From Janthinobacterium sp. ROICE36 (GTDB lineage: Bacteria; Pseudomonadota; Gammaproteobacteria; Burkholderiales; Burkholderiaceae_D): DNA of 64,000 bases. The translations under genes were made by a program, and so were the position numbers. Under the pieces are notes generated by a model. The model searched no databases. It worked only from the letters and a program-made list of their open reading frames with translations, and was not told the origin of the DNA. This document shows positions 27,131 through 36,865 of the stretch, piece by piece. The stretch spans positions 38,534 through 102,533 of the forward strand of contig NZ_PEBS01000011.1 of the NCBI RefSeq assembly GCF_002869965.1. The letters run 5' to 3'. Position 1 is the first letter of the stretch, and the number at the start of each line of letters is the position of its first letter.

Positions 27131-28590
27131 ATACGCATTTGCTGGCCCTGCAACTGATGGCGGCGCAAGGCTGCCTGGGCGCCTTCGACACCATCTACCA
27201 CCATGAAATCACGGAGGCGCTGCCGCAAAAGGCCTCGGCGCGCTTGGAGCTGACCATCCATGCCACCCGCGCCCTGATCTACAGCCTGCTGTTCGTGGGC
27301 CTGGCGGCCTGGGAGTGGCATGGCGCCTGGGCCTGGGTGCTGGTGATCGTGTTTGGCGTGGAAATCGTGCTGACCCTGTGGGATTTCGTGGTGGAAGACC
27401 AGACCCGCCTCTTGCCCGCCACGGAGCGGGTCACGCACACGGTGCTGGCGATCAATGCGGGCGCCTTCATCGCGCTGCTGGCGCTCAATAGCAGCGAGTG
27501 GGCGAGCCTGCCGACGGCCCTCGTGTGGCAGCCGTATGGCTGGCTCAGCGTCTTCCTGGCCCTGTGCGGCGTGGGCGTGGGCCTGTCCGGCCTGCGCGAC
27601 GCGTATGCCGTGTGGCAGCTGGGCCGGCGCAAGGTGCAGGATAGGGCAGAAAAAGAGCAGCACTTGAGCTTTGCCGCCGCACCGCAGTCCGTGCTGGTGA
27701 CGGGCGCCACGGGTTTCATCGGCCAGCAACTGGTGGCCGCCTTGCTGGCCGACGGCCACGCGGTGACGGTGCTGACGCGCCAGCCCAAGCAGGCCGCGTG
27801 GACCTTCGATGGCCAGGTGCGCTGCATCGCGGCGCTGGACGAGCTGTCGGCCACGCAGCACATCGACATGGTGGTCAACCTGGCCGGCGCGCGCATCGTC
27901 GGAAAGCGCTGGACGCCAGCGCGCAAGGCCGCTTTGCGCCGCAGCCGCGTGACGCTGACGCAGGAACTGGTGGCGTGGATCGGCCGCGCGCAGCACAAGC
28001 CACGGATGCTGCTGTCCGCGTCGGCCATCGGCTATTACGGCGTGCAGCCGCAGGGCGACGCGGCGGAATTGACGGAGGAGAGCGCGCCGCAAGCCATCTT
28101 CATGTCGCAGCTATGCCAGGAATGGGAAGCGGCCGCGCGCCAGGCGGAGCGCTATGGCGTGCAAGTGGGCTGCATGCGCTTTGGCCTCGTGTTTGGCCAC
28201 CAGGGTTCGCTGCCGCAGATGCTGCTGCCGATCCGCTTCGGCGTGGGCGGCCCGCTCAGCAGCGGCAAGCAATGGGTGTCGTGGGTGCATGTGCGCGATG
28301 TCATCCGCGGCATCGCTCATTTGGCGCGCCGCAGCGAAGAGCAGGCAGTGGGCGGCGCATACAACTTCTGCGCGCCTGAGGCCATCGAGCAGCGCCGCTT
28401 CGCCCAGGTGGCGGGCGCGGTGCTGCACCGCCCCAGCTTCATGCCCACGCCGGCCTTCGTCATGCGCGCCTTGCTGGGCGAGCAAGCCGACTTGCTGGTG
28501 GAAGGCCAAAGGGTCGCCCCGCGCCGCTTGCTGGCCGATGGTTTTGTTTTCCGCCATCCTCAACTGGAAGGGGCGTTGCGCAGCCTGTAG
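27127..28590 (+). CDS. Membrane protein fused to TIGR01777-family epimerase
   Basis: 487 residues. The first ~165 hold about four membrane helices (the DoxX-like/unknown N-terminal region). A Rossmann SDR domain follows, with VLVTGATGFIGQQLV near residue 195, VVNLAGARI and LLSASAIGYYG, typical of the YfcH/TIGR01777 epimerase family, and a C-terminal DUF1731-like end. The fusion of a membrane anchor to the epimerase is notable and places the enzyme at the membrane. Substrate unknown. Last gene of the gbsR operon. Confidence 0.85.
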   Translation: MNTHLLALQLMAAQGCLGAFDTIYHHEITEALPQKASARLELTIHATRALIYSLLFVGLAAWEWHGAWAWVLVIVFGVEIVLTLWDFVVEDQTRLLPATERVTHTVLAINAGAFIALLALNSSEWASLPTALVWQPYGWLSVFLALCGVGVGLSGLRDAYAVWQLGRRKVQDRAEKEQHLSFAAAPQSVLVTGATGFIGQQLVAALLADGHAVTVLTRQPKQAAWTFDGQVRCIAALDELSATQHIDMVVNLAGARIVGKRWTPARKAALRRSRVTLTQELVAWIGRAQHKPRMLLSASAIGYYGVQPQGDAAELTEESAPQAIFMSQLCQEWEAAARQAERYGVQVGCMRFGLVFGHQGSLPQMLLPIRFGVGGPLSSGKQWVSWVHVRDVIRGIAHLARRSEEQAVGGAYNFCAPEAIEQRRFAQVAGAVLHRPSFMPTPAFVMRALLGEQADLLVEGQRVAPRRLLADGFVFRHPQLEGALRSL

Positions 28591-28624
28591 CCTGGCGTAG
28601 AATGAGGATTGGAGGAACCGAACC

Positions 28625-30012
28625 ATGCCGCGCTTCAGCCACACGATAGACAGCCATGTTTACCAGTTCGCCAGCCTGAAGGAGCTGCTGGCGAAGGCCA
28701 CGCCGCTGCGTTCGGGCGATGTGCTGGCAGGCGTGGCGGCCGCCAGCGCGCGGGAACGGGTGGCGGCGCAGCTGGCGCTGGCCGAAGTGCCGCTATCGCT
28801 GTTCCTCAACGAGGCGCTGCTGCCCTACGAAGACGATGAAGTCACGCGCCTGATCATCGACTCGCATGCGCGCGTCGCCTTTGCGCCCATTTCCCACTTG
28901 TGCGTGGGCGACTTTCGCGACTGGCTGCTCGATGACGCGACTGATACGGCGGTGCTGGCCGGCGTGCCGCCGGCATCACGCCGGAAATGGCGGCGGCCGT
29001 CTCCAAACTGATGCGCTTGCAGGACCTGGTGCTGGTGGCCCGCAAGTGCAGGGTCGTCACGGCTTTTCGCACTACCCTGGGCATGGCGCGCCGCTTGTCC
29101 ACGCGATTGCAACCGAACCACCCGACGGACGACGCCACGGGCATCGCCGCCTCCCTCCTCGATGGCCTGCTGCTGGGCAGCGGCGACGCCGTGATCGGCA
29201 TCAATCCCGCCACAGACAATGTGGCGCAGGTGGTCTCGCTGCTGCACTTGCTCGACGCCGTCATTGACCAGTATCAAATACCCACCCAGTCCTGCGTGCT
29301 CACGCACATCACCAATACGCTCGAAGCGATACGCCGCGGCGCGCCTATCGACCTGGTGTTCCAGTCTGTGGCGGGCACGCAGGCGGCCAACCGCAGCTTT
29401 GGCATCGACATGTCGCTACTGGCCGAGGGGCGGGCGGCGGCCCTGTCGCTGGGGCGCGGCACGGTGGGCAACAACGTCATGTATTTCGAGACGGGGCAGG
29501 GCAGCGCCCTGTCGGCCGGCGCGCACCACGGCATGGACCAGCAAACGTGCGAGGCGCGCGCGTACGCGGTGGCGCGTGCGTATCAACCGCTGCTGGTCAA
29601 TTCGGTGGTGGGTTTCATTGGCCCCGAATACCTGTACGACGGCAAGCAGATCATGCGCGCGGGGCTGGAAGACCATTTCTGCGCCAAGCTGCTAGGACTG
29701 CCCATGGGCTGCGACGTGTGCTACACCAACCATGCCGAGGCCGACCAGGACGACATGGATGCCTTGCTGGCCATGCTGGGCGTGGCCGGCTGTAATTTCA
29801 TCATGGGCGTGCCGGGCGCGGACGACATCATGCTCGGCTACCAGAGCACCTCGTTCCACGACGCCCTGTATGCGCGCCGCGTGCTGGGCTTGCGTCCGGC
29901 GCCCGAATTCGAGGCCTGGCTGGCGCGCACGCAGATCACGGATGCGCAGGGCCGCCTGAAGATGGCGCTGGCGCCGGCCTTCCAGGCGGCCCTGCTGCGC
30001 CTGGGCGACTAG
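28625..30012 (+). pseudogene. eutB: Ethanolamine ammonia-lyase large subunit, frameshifted
   Basis: Full-length EutB (about 462 codons) if one missing base is restored near 28967-28972. The first frame runs from ATG 28625 (GGAGGA ribosome site) through DFRDWLLDDATDTAVLAGV and then goes out of frame to stop at 29009-29011. The correct continuation, GITPEMAAAVSKLMR, is in another frame from about 28973. Downstream motifs are intact: RLSTRLQPNHPTDD, GINPATDN, YFETGQGSALSAGAHHG, GCDVCYTNHAEADQDDMD. EutBC cleaves ethanolamine to acetaldehyde and ammonia with adenosylcobalamin. Intact eutC follows 10 bases later. Either a recent pseudogene or a one-base sequence error. Confidence 0.88.
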
Positions 30013-30022
30013 GGAGGAACGC

Positions 30023-30796
30023 ATGGACGGGAACCAACCTTGGCAGGCCCTGCGCGCGCATACGGCGGCGCGCATCGCGCTGGGACGCCGCGGCGTGAGC
30101 GTGCCGACCAGTGCGCAGTTGGCGTTTCAGCTGGCCCACGCGCAGGCGCGCGACGCCGTGCACCTGGAACTCGATGGCCATGCCCTGACACGCGTATTGG
30201 CCGCGCAGGGGCAAGACTGCGTGCAGCTGCACAGCGCCGCCGCCACGCGCGCCATCTACCTGCAGCGGCCCGACCTGGGGCGCCGGCTCGACGACGCTTC
30301 GCGCGCGCGCCTGGCGGCCGGCGCTACGGGCGTGGACCTGGCGCTGGTGGCGGCCGACGGCCTGTCGGCGCTGGCCGTGCAGCGCCACGCGGCGCCATTC
30401 TTGGCTGCCTTGCGCGAACGGCTGGCGCTGGAAGCGTGGACGCTCTCGCCGGTGATGCTCGTGGCGCAGGGGCGAGTGGCCATCGGCGACGAGGTGGGGG
30501 AGTTATTGAAGGCGCGCGCTGTTCTGGTGCTGATCGGCGAGCGGCCTGGCCTGAGTTCCCCGGACAGCCTGGGCCTGTACCTGACGTGGGCACCCCGAGT
30601 GGGCTTGCTGGACGAGCGCCGCAACTGCATCTCGAACGTGCGCCTGCAAGGCTTGGCGTATGTGCCGGCCGCGTACCGGCTGCACTACCTGCTGTCGCAG
30701 GCATTCAGCCGGCAGCTGTCGGGTGTGGCATTGAAGGATGAAACGGTGGAAGAGCGCGCGACCCTGGCGGGCGCGCGCAATTTCCTGCTGGAGTGA
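30023..30796 (+). CDS. eutC: Ethanolamine ammonia-lyase small subunit
   Basis: 257 residues, normal length. Recognisable EutC segments are [23 protein letters not shown] (quoted in part: [14 protein letters not shown], about residue 97), [20 protein letters not shown] and [12 protein letters not shown] near the C-terminus. It partners EutB in the cobalamin-dependent heterodimer. Start at 30023 follows AGGGAGGAA. No microcompartment genes, ethanolamine permease or reactivase are adjacent in this window. It converges without a gap on tsaD. Confidence 0.93.
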   Translation: MDGNQPWQALRAHTAARIALGRRGVSVPTSAQLAFQLAHAQARDAVHLELDGHALTRVLAAQGQDCVQLHSAAATRAIYLQRPDLGRRLDDASRARLAAGATGVDLALVAADGLSALAVQRHAAPFLAALRERLALEAWTLSPVMLVAQGRVAIGDEVGELLKARAVLVLIGERPGLSSPDSLGLYLTWAPRVGLLDERRNCISNVRLQGLAYVPAAYRLHYLLSQAFSRQLSGVALKDETVEERATLAGARNFLLE

Positions 30797-31837
30797 TCAG
30801 ATTTCGCGGATGTCGTCCAGCGGCCAGCGCGGGCGCACATTGAACGAGTAATCGTACTTGGCGGCCTGCGGGTTGATTTGCAGGCGCATGGCGCCCGCGA
30901 AGGCGATCATGGCGCCGTTATCGGTACAGAATTCCAGCTCCGGGTAATACACCTTGAAACGCTTCTTGGCGGCGGCCGCGTTGAGCGAAGCGCGCAGCTG
31001 CGCGTTGGCGCCCACGCCGCCGGCGATCACCAGGCGTTTCAAGCCCGTGTGCTTGAGGGCCGCCACGCATTTGGCCGTCAGCACGTCGACGATGGCGTCG
31101 ACGAAGCCGCGTGCGATATTCGCCTTGTCCTGCTCGCAGATGTTGGCGATGACTTTTTCTTCGTGCTTCTTCACCACCGTCAACACGGCCGTCTTCAGCC
31201 CGGAGAAACTGAAATTGAAATCCTTCGAATGCAGCATCGGGCGTGGCAGCTTGTAGGCCAGCGGGTCGCCGAATTCGGCCAGGCGCGAAATGGCGGGGCC
31301 GCCCGGATAACCGAGTCCCAGCAGCTTGGCCGACTTGTCGAACGCCTCGCCGGCCGCATCATCGAGCGTTTCGCCCAGCATGGTGTACTGGCCCACGCCA
31401 TCGACGCGCATCAGCTGCGTGTGGCCGCCCGACACCAGCAGCGCGATGAAGGGGAACTCCGGCGGCTCGGACGCCAGCAACGGCGACAGCAGATGGCCTT
31501 CCAGGTGATGGATGCCCAGCACCGGCTTGTTGATGGCCAGGCCCAGGCTGCAGGCGACGGAGGAACCCACCAGCAACGCGCCGGCCAGTCCCGGACCTTG
31601 CGTGTAGGCGATGGCGTCGATTTCGGGCAGGGTGATGCCGGCCTTCGCCAGGGTCTCTTCCAGCAACGGGATGGCGCGGCGGATATGGTCGCGCGACGCC
31701 AGTTCCGGCACTACGCCGCCATATTGCTCGTGCATGGCGACTTGCGAATAGAGGGCGTGCGACAGCAGGCCGCGTTGCGTGTCGTACAAGGCCAGGCCGG
31801 TTTCGTCACAGGAGGATTCGACGCCAAGAACAATCAT
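30797..31837 (-). CDS. tsaD: tRNA N6-threonylcarbamoyladenosine transferase TsaD
   Basis: 346 residues, full length. Family signatures are [14 protein letters not shown] at the N-terminus (ATP-binding ASKHA fold), [14 protein letters not shown] near residue 83, and the metal-binding [14 protein letters not shown] near residue 108. It makes t6A37 in ANN-decoding tRNAs with TsaB/C/E. The start at 31837 gives the canonical N-terminus; longer frames to 32002 add 55 residues with no family resemblance. The stop abuts that of eutC. Confidence 0.97.
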   Translation of the reverse strand: MIVLGVESSCDETGLALYDTQRGLLSHALYSQVAMHEQYGGVVPELASRDHIRRAIPLLEETLAKAGITLPEIDAIAYTQGPGLAGALLVGSSVACSLGLAINKPVLGIHHLEGHLLSPLLASEPPEFPFIALLVSGGHTQLMRVDGVGQYTMLGETLDDAAGEAFDKSAKLLGLGYPGGPAISRLAEFGDPLAYKLPRPMLHSKDFNFSFSGLKTAVLTVVKKHEEKVIANICEQDKANIARGFVDAIVDVLTAKCVAALKHTGLKRLVIAGGVGANAQLRASLNAAAAKKRFKVYYPELEFCTDNGAMIAFAGAMRLQINPQAAKYDYSFNVRPRWPLDDIREI

Positions 31838-32047
31838 GAAGGTGCTAAATAGGGAGGAGTAATCCGTCATTGTAAAGGAAAGCCGGGCATTCCACCGTGC
31901 GGCCGGCGCACCATTTCGGCGGCAGTGTGCACTTGCGCAGTGCGGCGCGGGCAGGTTTTGCCGCGCATTTTGGCCATTTCTCGCCTGTGCCGACACTGGC
32001 ACCGCTCTTGCTTATGCAAACGTGTGCCTTTTTCACGGGAGTTCGCG

Positions 32048-32458
32048 ATGCCAGAACAATGGAAAATGATTTGCCGCCTGAAGGATATGCCGCTGGCGGG
32101 CGCGCGCATGGTGCAGCGGGGACTGGCGTGGCAGGACTTGCCGGGCGTGGCGCTGTTCCGCGCGGCTGACGATACGGTGTACGCGCTGCTCGACACGGTG
32201 CCTTGCCTGGGCGGCCCGCTGGCGCACGGGGTGCTCATGGAGAAAAACCTGATGGGGCCGAAGAACAGCTGGATCATCGAGCTCGATTCGGGCCGCCTGG
32301 TGGCACCCGTGCAGGGCATGGCGCGCCGTTACGCCGTGCGCATCATGGACGGGCGCATCTACCTGGACGTGAATGAACTCAATATCCCGGCCAGCAAGGC
32401 CGAACAGGCGCTGGCGGGATCGTTCGCCGTGCTGCCGCATGTGCAGGTGGCAGTGTGA
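32048..32458 (+). CDS. NirD-like (Rieske-fold) small subunit of nitrite reductase
   Basis: 136 residues, a Rieske-like beta fold of the NirD type: WKMICRLKDMP at the N-terminus, VALFRAADDTVYALLD, PCLGGPLAHG at the first ligand loop position, and VAPVQGMARRYAVRI. The cysteine/histidine pairs needed for a [2Fe-2S] Rieske cluster are absent, as is usual for NirD. Start at 32048 follows GGGAG. NirD normally accompanies the large siroheme subunit NirB, which is not present within this window; the gene is an orphan here. Confidence 0.8.
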   Translation: MPEQWKMICRLKDMPLAGARMVQRGLAWQDLPGVALFRAADDTVYALLDTVPCLGGPLAHGVLMEKNLMGPKNSWIIELDSGRLVAPVQGMARRYAVRIMDGRIYLDVNELNIPASKAEQALAGSFAVLPHVQVAV

Positions 32459-32468
32459 AGGGAAAGGC

Positions 32469-32495
32469 AAAAACGGCGCACAGGGCGCCGTTTTT
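32469..32495. terminator. Bidirectional terminator between nirD-like and aroG
   Basis: AAAAACGGCGC-ACAGG-GCGCCGTTTTT: perfect 11-bp arms with A/T tracts at both outer ends, so it can end both convergent transcripts. Confidence 0.85.
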
Positions 32496-32511
32496 CGTAT
32501 CCGCGCGAGGC

Positions 32512-33573
32512 TTACGCCGGGCGGCTTAACAAGTGCGCATGCGCGTCGCGCAGCATGGTGGCCGTCGTGTCCCAGTCGATGCAGCCGTCGGTGACGGAGC
32601 AGCCGTAGGTCAGTTGCGACAGGTCTTGCGGGATCTTCTGGTTGCCGCTGACGATGTTCGATTCGATCATCACGCCCACCAGCGAGTGGTTGCCCTGGCA
32701 GATCTGGTTGACCACGTCGGCCATCACCAACGGCTGCAGTTCCGGCTTTTTATAGCTGTTCGCGTGCGAGCAGTCGACCACCAGGTTGGCCGGCAGCTTG
32801 GCTTTGGCCAGCGCCTGTTCGGCGATGGCGATCGAGACCGAATCGTAGTTCGGGCGGCCGTCGCCGCCGCGCAGCACCACGTGGCCATACGCGTTACCGC
32901 GCGTGCGCACGATGGCCACATTGCCTTCGGCGTTAATGCCCAGGAAGGAGTGCGGGTGGGCCGACGACAAGATCGCGTTGACCGCAATGCTGATGTCGCC
33001 ATCGGTGCCGTTCTTGAAGCCGACCGGCGTCGACAGGCCGGACGACATTTCGCGGTGCGTCTGCGATTCGGTGGTGCGCGCGCCGATGGCTGTCCAGGCG
33101 ATCAGGTCGCCCAGGTATTGCGGTGAGATCGGGTCCAGCGCTTCGGTTGCGGTGGGCAAGCCCAGTTCGCACACGTCGAGCAGGAAGCGGCGCGCCTTTT
33201 CCATGCCTTCGTTAACCTTGAAAGAATCGTCCATGTACGGGTCGTTGATGTAGCCCTTCCAGCCCGTGGTGGTACGCGGTTTTTCGAAATACACGCGCAT
33301 CACCAGCAGCATCGTATCCTTGACTTCCTCTTGTAGCGCCTTCAGGCGGTGCGCGTAATCGAGGCCGGCGACGGGGTCGTGGATCGAGCATGGGCCGACG
33401 ACGACGAACAGGCGCTGGTCCTTGCGGTCGATGATGTTGCGCAGCGCTTCGCGGCCACGGCTGACGGTGTCGAAGGCGCTCTCCGACAGCGGCAGTTTGG
33501 CGTGCAGCTCGGCCGGTGTCGGCATGGGCGCGAAGGAGGTGACGTTGATATTTTCGATGTCTGGCGTATTCAT
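32512..33573 (-). CDS. aroG: 3-deoxy-7-phosphoheptulonate (DAHP) synthase, class I
   Basis: 353 residues, normal for the AroF/G/H type. Recognised by LFVVVGPCSIHDP near residue 65, MRVYFEKPRTTTGWKGYIND near residue 100, FKNGTDGDISIAVNA, VDCSHANS and the C-terminal GCSVTDGCIDWD. It catalyses the first step of aromatic amino acid synthesis from PEP and erythrose-4-phosphate; which amino acid inhibits it is not evident. The start is taken at 33573 (MNTPDIEN). The gene symbol marks the class rather than proven feedback type. Only a few bases separate it from the IS110-derived gene upstream. Confidence 0.92.
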   Translation of the reverse strand: MNTPDIENINVTSFAPMPTPAELHAKLPLSESAFDTVSRGREALRNIIDRKDQRLFVVVGPCSIHDPVAGLDYAHRLKALQEEVKDTMLLVMRVYFEKPRTTTGWKGYINDPYMDDSFKVNEGMEKARRFLLDVCELGLPTATEALDPISPQYLGDLIAWTAIGARTTESQTHREMSSGLSTPVGFKNGTDGDISIAVNAILSSAHPHSFLGINAEGNVAIVRTRGNAYGHVVLRGGDGRPNYDSVSIAIAEQALAKAKLPANLVVDCSHANSYKKPELQPLVMADVVNQICQGNHSLVGVMIESNIVSGNQKIPQDLSQLTYGCSVTDGCIDWDTTATMLRDAHAHLLSRPA

Positions 33574-34280
33574 GATTCTGGCTCGGCTTTCGCTATTGCG
33601 TTCTTTAAGAGGCAATAGTGTAGCGGAAATGCGGCCTGGCGGCGGGGATGGGGCCAAAACGGGAATGCATCAGTTGTATTTATGGCAGGGCCGGCACGCC
33701 GCACATGCTCGAGTATCGCTGCCTCGTGCTGGCGTATCTGTGCGTCCAGGCAGGCGATCTGCTGGCGCACGAGGGCATGCAGCGCATGCTGGCCGGCCCG
33801 CAGGTATACATTGAGGCGCGCCGACTCCTGCTGGCGCACGCCGATGATGGCGTGCAGGCGGCGCAGCCACAGGTGCAGCTCCACGTAGGCGGGCGAGGAT
33901 GGCGTCCAGCGCGCGGGGCGCTTGTCTTCGCAGTAATTGGCCAGCACTACGGCGCTGCGCGCCGCGCCGTCGGGCAAGCCGCAGCCGCGCGCATACGCTT
34001 CCAGCGGGCCCGCTTCGGCATCGCAGACCAGCATGCCCATCTCGGCCAGCACGCAGGCGGCGACCTCGCTGTGCGGTGCATCCAGGCGCAGGCAGACGCG
34101 CAAGCCCATGATGGTGACGTCGTTCCTTTGCAGCCAGCTACGCAGCCAGCGGTAGCCTGCGAGGTCATTTTCCAGCACCTTGCACAGTACTTCGCCGCCC
34201 GAGAGCAGCACGGCTTTCAGCAGCAGCTTGCTCACTTCGATGCCAACGAAGGCGCTTTCCTGTTTGATCGCGTGTTCCAT
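33570..34280 (-). CDS. Degenerate IS110-family transposase-like N-terminal protein
   Basis: 236 residues. It lines up with the N-terminal DEDD half of IS110 transposases: AFVGIEVSKLLLKAV (GIDVSK motif), LRVCLRLDAPHSEVA, LEAYARGCGLPDGAARSAVV, and RPARWTPSSPAYVELHLWLRR, followed by the helical linker ending HEAAILEHV. The catalytic acids are replaced: GID becomes GIE, the VCLEATG glutamate region reads VCLRLDA, and the KTDRIDA region reads LPDGAARSA. The C-terminal transposase_20 half is missing. It has a good start (GGGAGGA, ATG 34280), so it may be expressed. Either a decayed remnant or a captured domain; transposition activity is not expected. Its stop overlaps the aroG start. Confidence 0.7.
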   Translation of the reverse strand: MEHAIKQESAFVGIEVSKLLLKAVLLSGGEVLCKVLENDLAGYRWLRSWLQRNDVTIMGLRVCLRLDAPHSEVAACVLAEMGMLVCDAEAGPLEAYARGCGLPDGAARSAVVLANYCEDKRPARWTPSSPAYVELHLWLRRLHAIIGVRQQESARLNVYLRAGQHALHALVRQQIACLDAQIRQHEAAILEHVRRAGPAINTTDAFPFWPHPRRQAAFPLHYCLLKNAIAKAEPES

Positions 34281-34439
34281 GATGAGTCCTCCCGTGCAGT
34301 CATATACGTAGCGGCAGCGCGTTTGGATGCGGTCGCGCTGCACATTCCTTAAAGAAATATGTTGAAAAGACTGTTGCATCGGCGCCTGCGCCGTCCATCA
34401 GCCTGTCTGCACGGGAAAAAATCCGTGTAAGCTGGCGCC

Positions 34440-35432
34440 ATGACGACTGTATCCATCCCCCATACCGATGTGGCCGGAGAGCCATTTCCCGCCGCACGTT
34501 TCATCAAAGAAATAGGACGCGGCAAGAACGGCGCGCGCAGCATGACGCGCACTGACGCCCGCGCCCTGTACCGCGCCATGCTCGAGGGCCGCGTGTCGGA
34601 CCTGGAACTGGGTGGCATTTTGTTATCCATGCGCATCAAGGGCGAGTCGGTGGACGAGATCGCCGGCTTCCTCGACGCGGCCGAAGCGTCGTTTGTCCCG
34701 CTGGCCGCGCCGGCCGGTGAATTTTCCCCGATCATCATTCCCAGCTACAACGGGGCACGCAAGATGGCCAACCTGACGGCCTTGCTGGCGCTGCTGCTGG
34801 CGCGCGCGGGCGCCCCCGTGCTCGTGCATGGCGTCACCAGCGACCCGGGCCGCATCACCACGGCCGCAGTGCTGGCCGCGCTGGGCGTGCCGGCCTCGCC
34901 AGACCACGCGCAAGCCGAAGCCGCCATGGCGCGCGGGGAAGCGGCCTTCCTGCCCATAGCGTCACTGGCGCCGCGCCTGGCACACATGCTGTCGCTGCGG
35001 CGCGTGTTGGGGGTGCGCAATTCCACGCATACGCTGGTGAAAATCATGCAGCCCTTCGCCGGGCCCGCCCTGCGCCTGGTGTCGTACACGCACCCGGAAT
35101 ACCTGGAAATGCTCGGTGAATATTTCCTGACTGCCTCTGATCCTGCGCGCGGCGACGCATTCCTGATGCGCGGCACGGAAGGCGAGACGGTAGCCAACGC
35201 CAACAAGGCGCAGCAGATCGACTGGTTCCATGGCGCTGAGCGTACGGTGCTGGTGGAAAAACAGGCGCTGGTGGAAGCGTTGCCGCATCTGCCGGCCGAG
35301 CGCGATGCAGCCACCACGGCCGCCTGGATCGCTGCCGTGCTGCGCGGCGAGGTGCCCGTACCGCCGTCGATTGCCGAACAGGTGGAGCAATGCCTGATGG
35401 CATCGCGGCAGATTGCAGCACGGGCGCGCTAG
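34440..35432 (+). CDS. ybiB: YbiB-like DNA-binding protein (TrpD2 family)
   Basis: 330 residues resembling anthranilate phosphoribosyltransferase fold proteins of the YbiB/TrpD2 kind: RSMTRTDARALYRAMLEG near the N-terminus, GILLSMRIKGESVDEIAGF around residue 60, IPSYNGARKMANLTALLALL around residue 100, and HGVTSDPGRITTAAVLAALG. The phosphoribosyl-binding motifs of true TrpD are altered. The E. coli protein is a nucleic-acid-binding protein tied to the LexA regulon. Transcribed divergently from the IS110-like gene. Confidence 0.88.
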   Translation: MTTVSIPHTDVAGEPFPAARFIKEIGRGKNGARSMTRTDARALYRAMLEGRVSDLELGGILLSMRIKGESVDEIAGFLDAAEASFVPLAAPAGEFSPIIIPSYNGARKMANLTALLALLLARAGAPVLVHGVTSDPGRITTAAVLAALGVPASPDHAQAEAAMARGEAAFLPIASLAPRLAHMLSLRRVLGVRNSTHTLVKIMQPFAGPALRLVSYTHPEYLEMLGEYFLTASDPARGDAFLMRGTEGETVANANKAQQIDWFHGAERTVLVEKQALVEALPHLPAERDAATTAAWIAAVLRGEVPVPPSIAEQVEQCLMASRQIAARAR

Positions 35433-35488
35433 CCGCGTCGTCGCAGTTTACAATGGCGTCTTTGTAATGAGCGGTGAGCGGAATTCTT

Positions 35489-36703
35489 ATGGCAAAACAA
35501 TTTGATGTGGCAGTGATCGGCGCGGGCGCGGCCGGCATGATGTGTGCGGCTGTTGCCGCCCAGCAGGGCAAGCGTGTGGTGTTGATCGATCACGCGGCCA
35601 AGCTGGCCGAAAAGATCCGCATCTCGGGTGGTGGACGGTGCAATTTCACCAATATTAACGCCACCCCGCAAAATTTCCTCTCGGAAAACCCGCATTTCTG
35701 CAAGAGCGCGCTGTCGCGCTACACGCCGCAGGATTTCCTTGCGCTGGTGAAAAAATACCGGATCGGCTACCACGAAAAGCACAAGGGCCAGCTGTTTTGC
35801 ACTGAATCGGCCGAGCTGATCATCGACATGCTCAAGGACGAGTGCGCCGCTGGCGGCGTGCATTGGCGCATGCCGTGCAAGATCGATCATGTTGTCCAGC
35901 AAGATGATGGCGGCTTCGTGCTGCAGACCGATAGCGGCGACATCGAGACGGCCAGCATCGTCATCGCCACGGGCGGCCTGTCGATCCCGAAGATCGGCGC
36001 CACGGATTTTGCCTACCGCATCGCCAAACAGTTCGACCTGACGATGGTCGAACCGCGTCCGGCCCTGGTGCCGCTGACGTTCGATGCGGCCAGTTGGGCG
36101 CCATTCGCGGAACTATCCGGCATCGCGCTGGAAGTGGATGTGGAGACGGGCAGCCTGAAAGGCCGCAAGGCAAGCGGCGCGCGTTTCCGCGAGGATTTGC
36201 TGTTCACCCACCGCGGCCTGTCCGGTCCGGCGATCCTGCAGATTTCCAGTTACTGGCTGCCCGGCACGCCCATCGTCATCAACTTGTTGCCGGAAGTGGA
36301 CGTGGCGCAAACCTTGATCGAAGGCAAGGGCACCTTGAAGAAGCAGCTGGGCAATATCGTCGCGCAGTGGTTGCCGCAGCGCCTGGCCGACTGCTTGCTG
36401 GCCGTCAACGGCCTGGCGCCGGACGCGCGCATCGCCGACATGCCCGACGCCCAGCTGCGCAAGCTGGGGCAGGCCATCAATGCCTGGTCCATCGTGCCGG
36501 ACGGCTCGGAAGGCTACCGCAAGGCGGAAGTGACGCGCGGCGGCATCGATACGCGCGAGCTGTCGCAGCAGACCATGATGGCCAGTAAAGTGCCGGGCCT
36601 GTATTTCATCGGCGAATCGGTCGACGTGACGGGATGGTTGGGCGGCTACAACTTCCAGTGGGCCTGGGCTTCCGGCGTCGCGGCAGGTATTGCCTTGCAA
36701 TAA
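35489..36703 (+). CDS. NAD(P)/FAD-dependent oxidoreductase, HI0933/YhiN family
   Basis: About 404 residues. FAD-binding GAGAAGMMCAAVAAQQG sits near the N-terminus, followed by the family signature KLAEKIRISGGGRCNFTN, ATGGLSIPKIGATDFAYRIA in the middle and WLGGYNFQWAWASGVAAG at the end. Function of this flavoprotein family is unclear. The ATG at 35489 (MAKQFDVAV) is favoured over 35474 because the flavin motif then sits at the usual distance. Confidence 0.9.
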   Translation: MAKQFDVAVIGAGAAGMMCAAVAAQQGKRVVLIDHAAKLAEKIRISGGGRCNFTNINATPQNFLSENPHFCKSALSRYTPQDFLALVKKYRIGYHEKHKGQLFCTESAELIIDMLKDECAAGGVHWRMPCKIDHVVQQDDGGFVLQTDSGDIETASIVIATGGLSIPKIGATDFAYRIAKQFDLTMVEPRPALVPLTFDAASWAPFAELSGIALEVDVETGSLKGRKASGARFREDLLFTHRGLSGPAILQISSYWLPGTPIVINLLPEVDVAQTLIEGKGTLKKQLGNIVAQWLPQRLADCLLAVNGLAPDARIADMPDAQLRKLGQAINAWSIVPDGSEGYRKAEVTRGGIDTRELSQQTMMASKVPGLYFIGESVDVTGWLGGYNFQWAWASGVAAGIALQ

Positions 36704-36865
36704 GCTACTCTGTAATATGGGGTCCCCGGTGCGTGGTTTACGCCACATTCCGGCAGTGATCGCAGGCTGCATGCCGCACGCAAGTGGGGAGGGGCTTCCC
36801 TTTCCGAATAAAAGCTGCTACTATCTATCTCTTCCTATACACCACCTCAACGGTTTGAATTTTAC

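Noticed and set aside
33570..34280. Active IS110 element
   Set aside because: Catalytic acids are replaced, the C-terminal half is missing, and no second gene or ends were seen.
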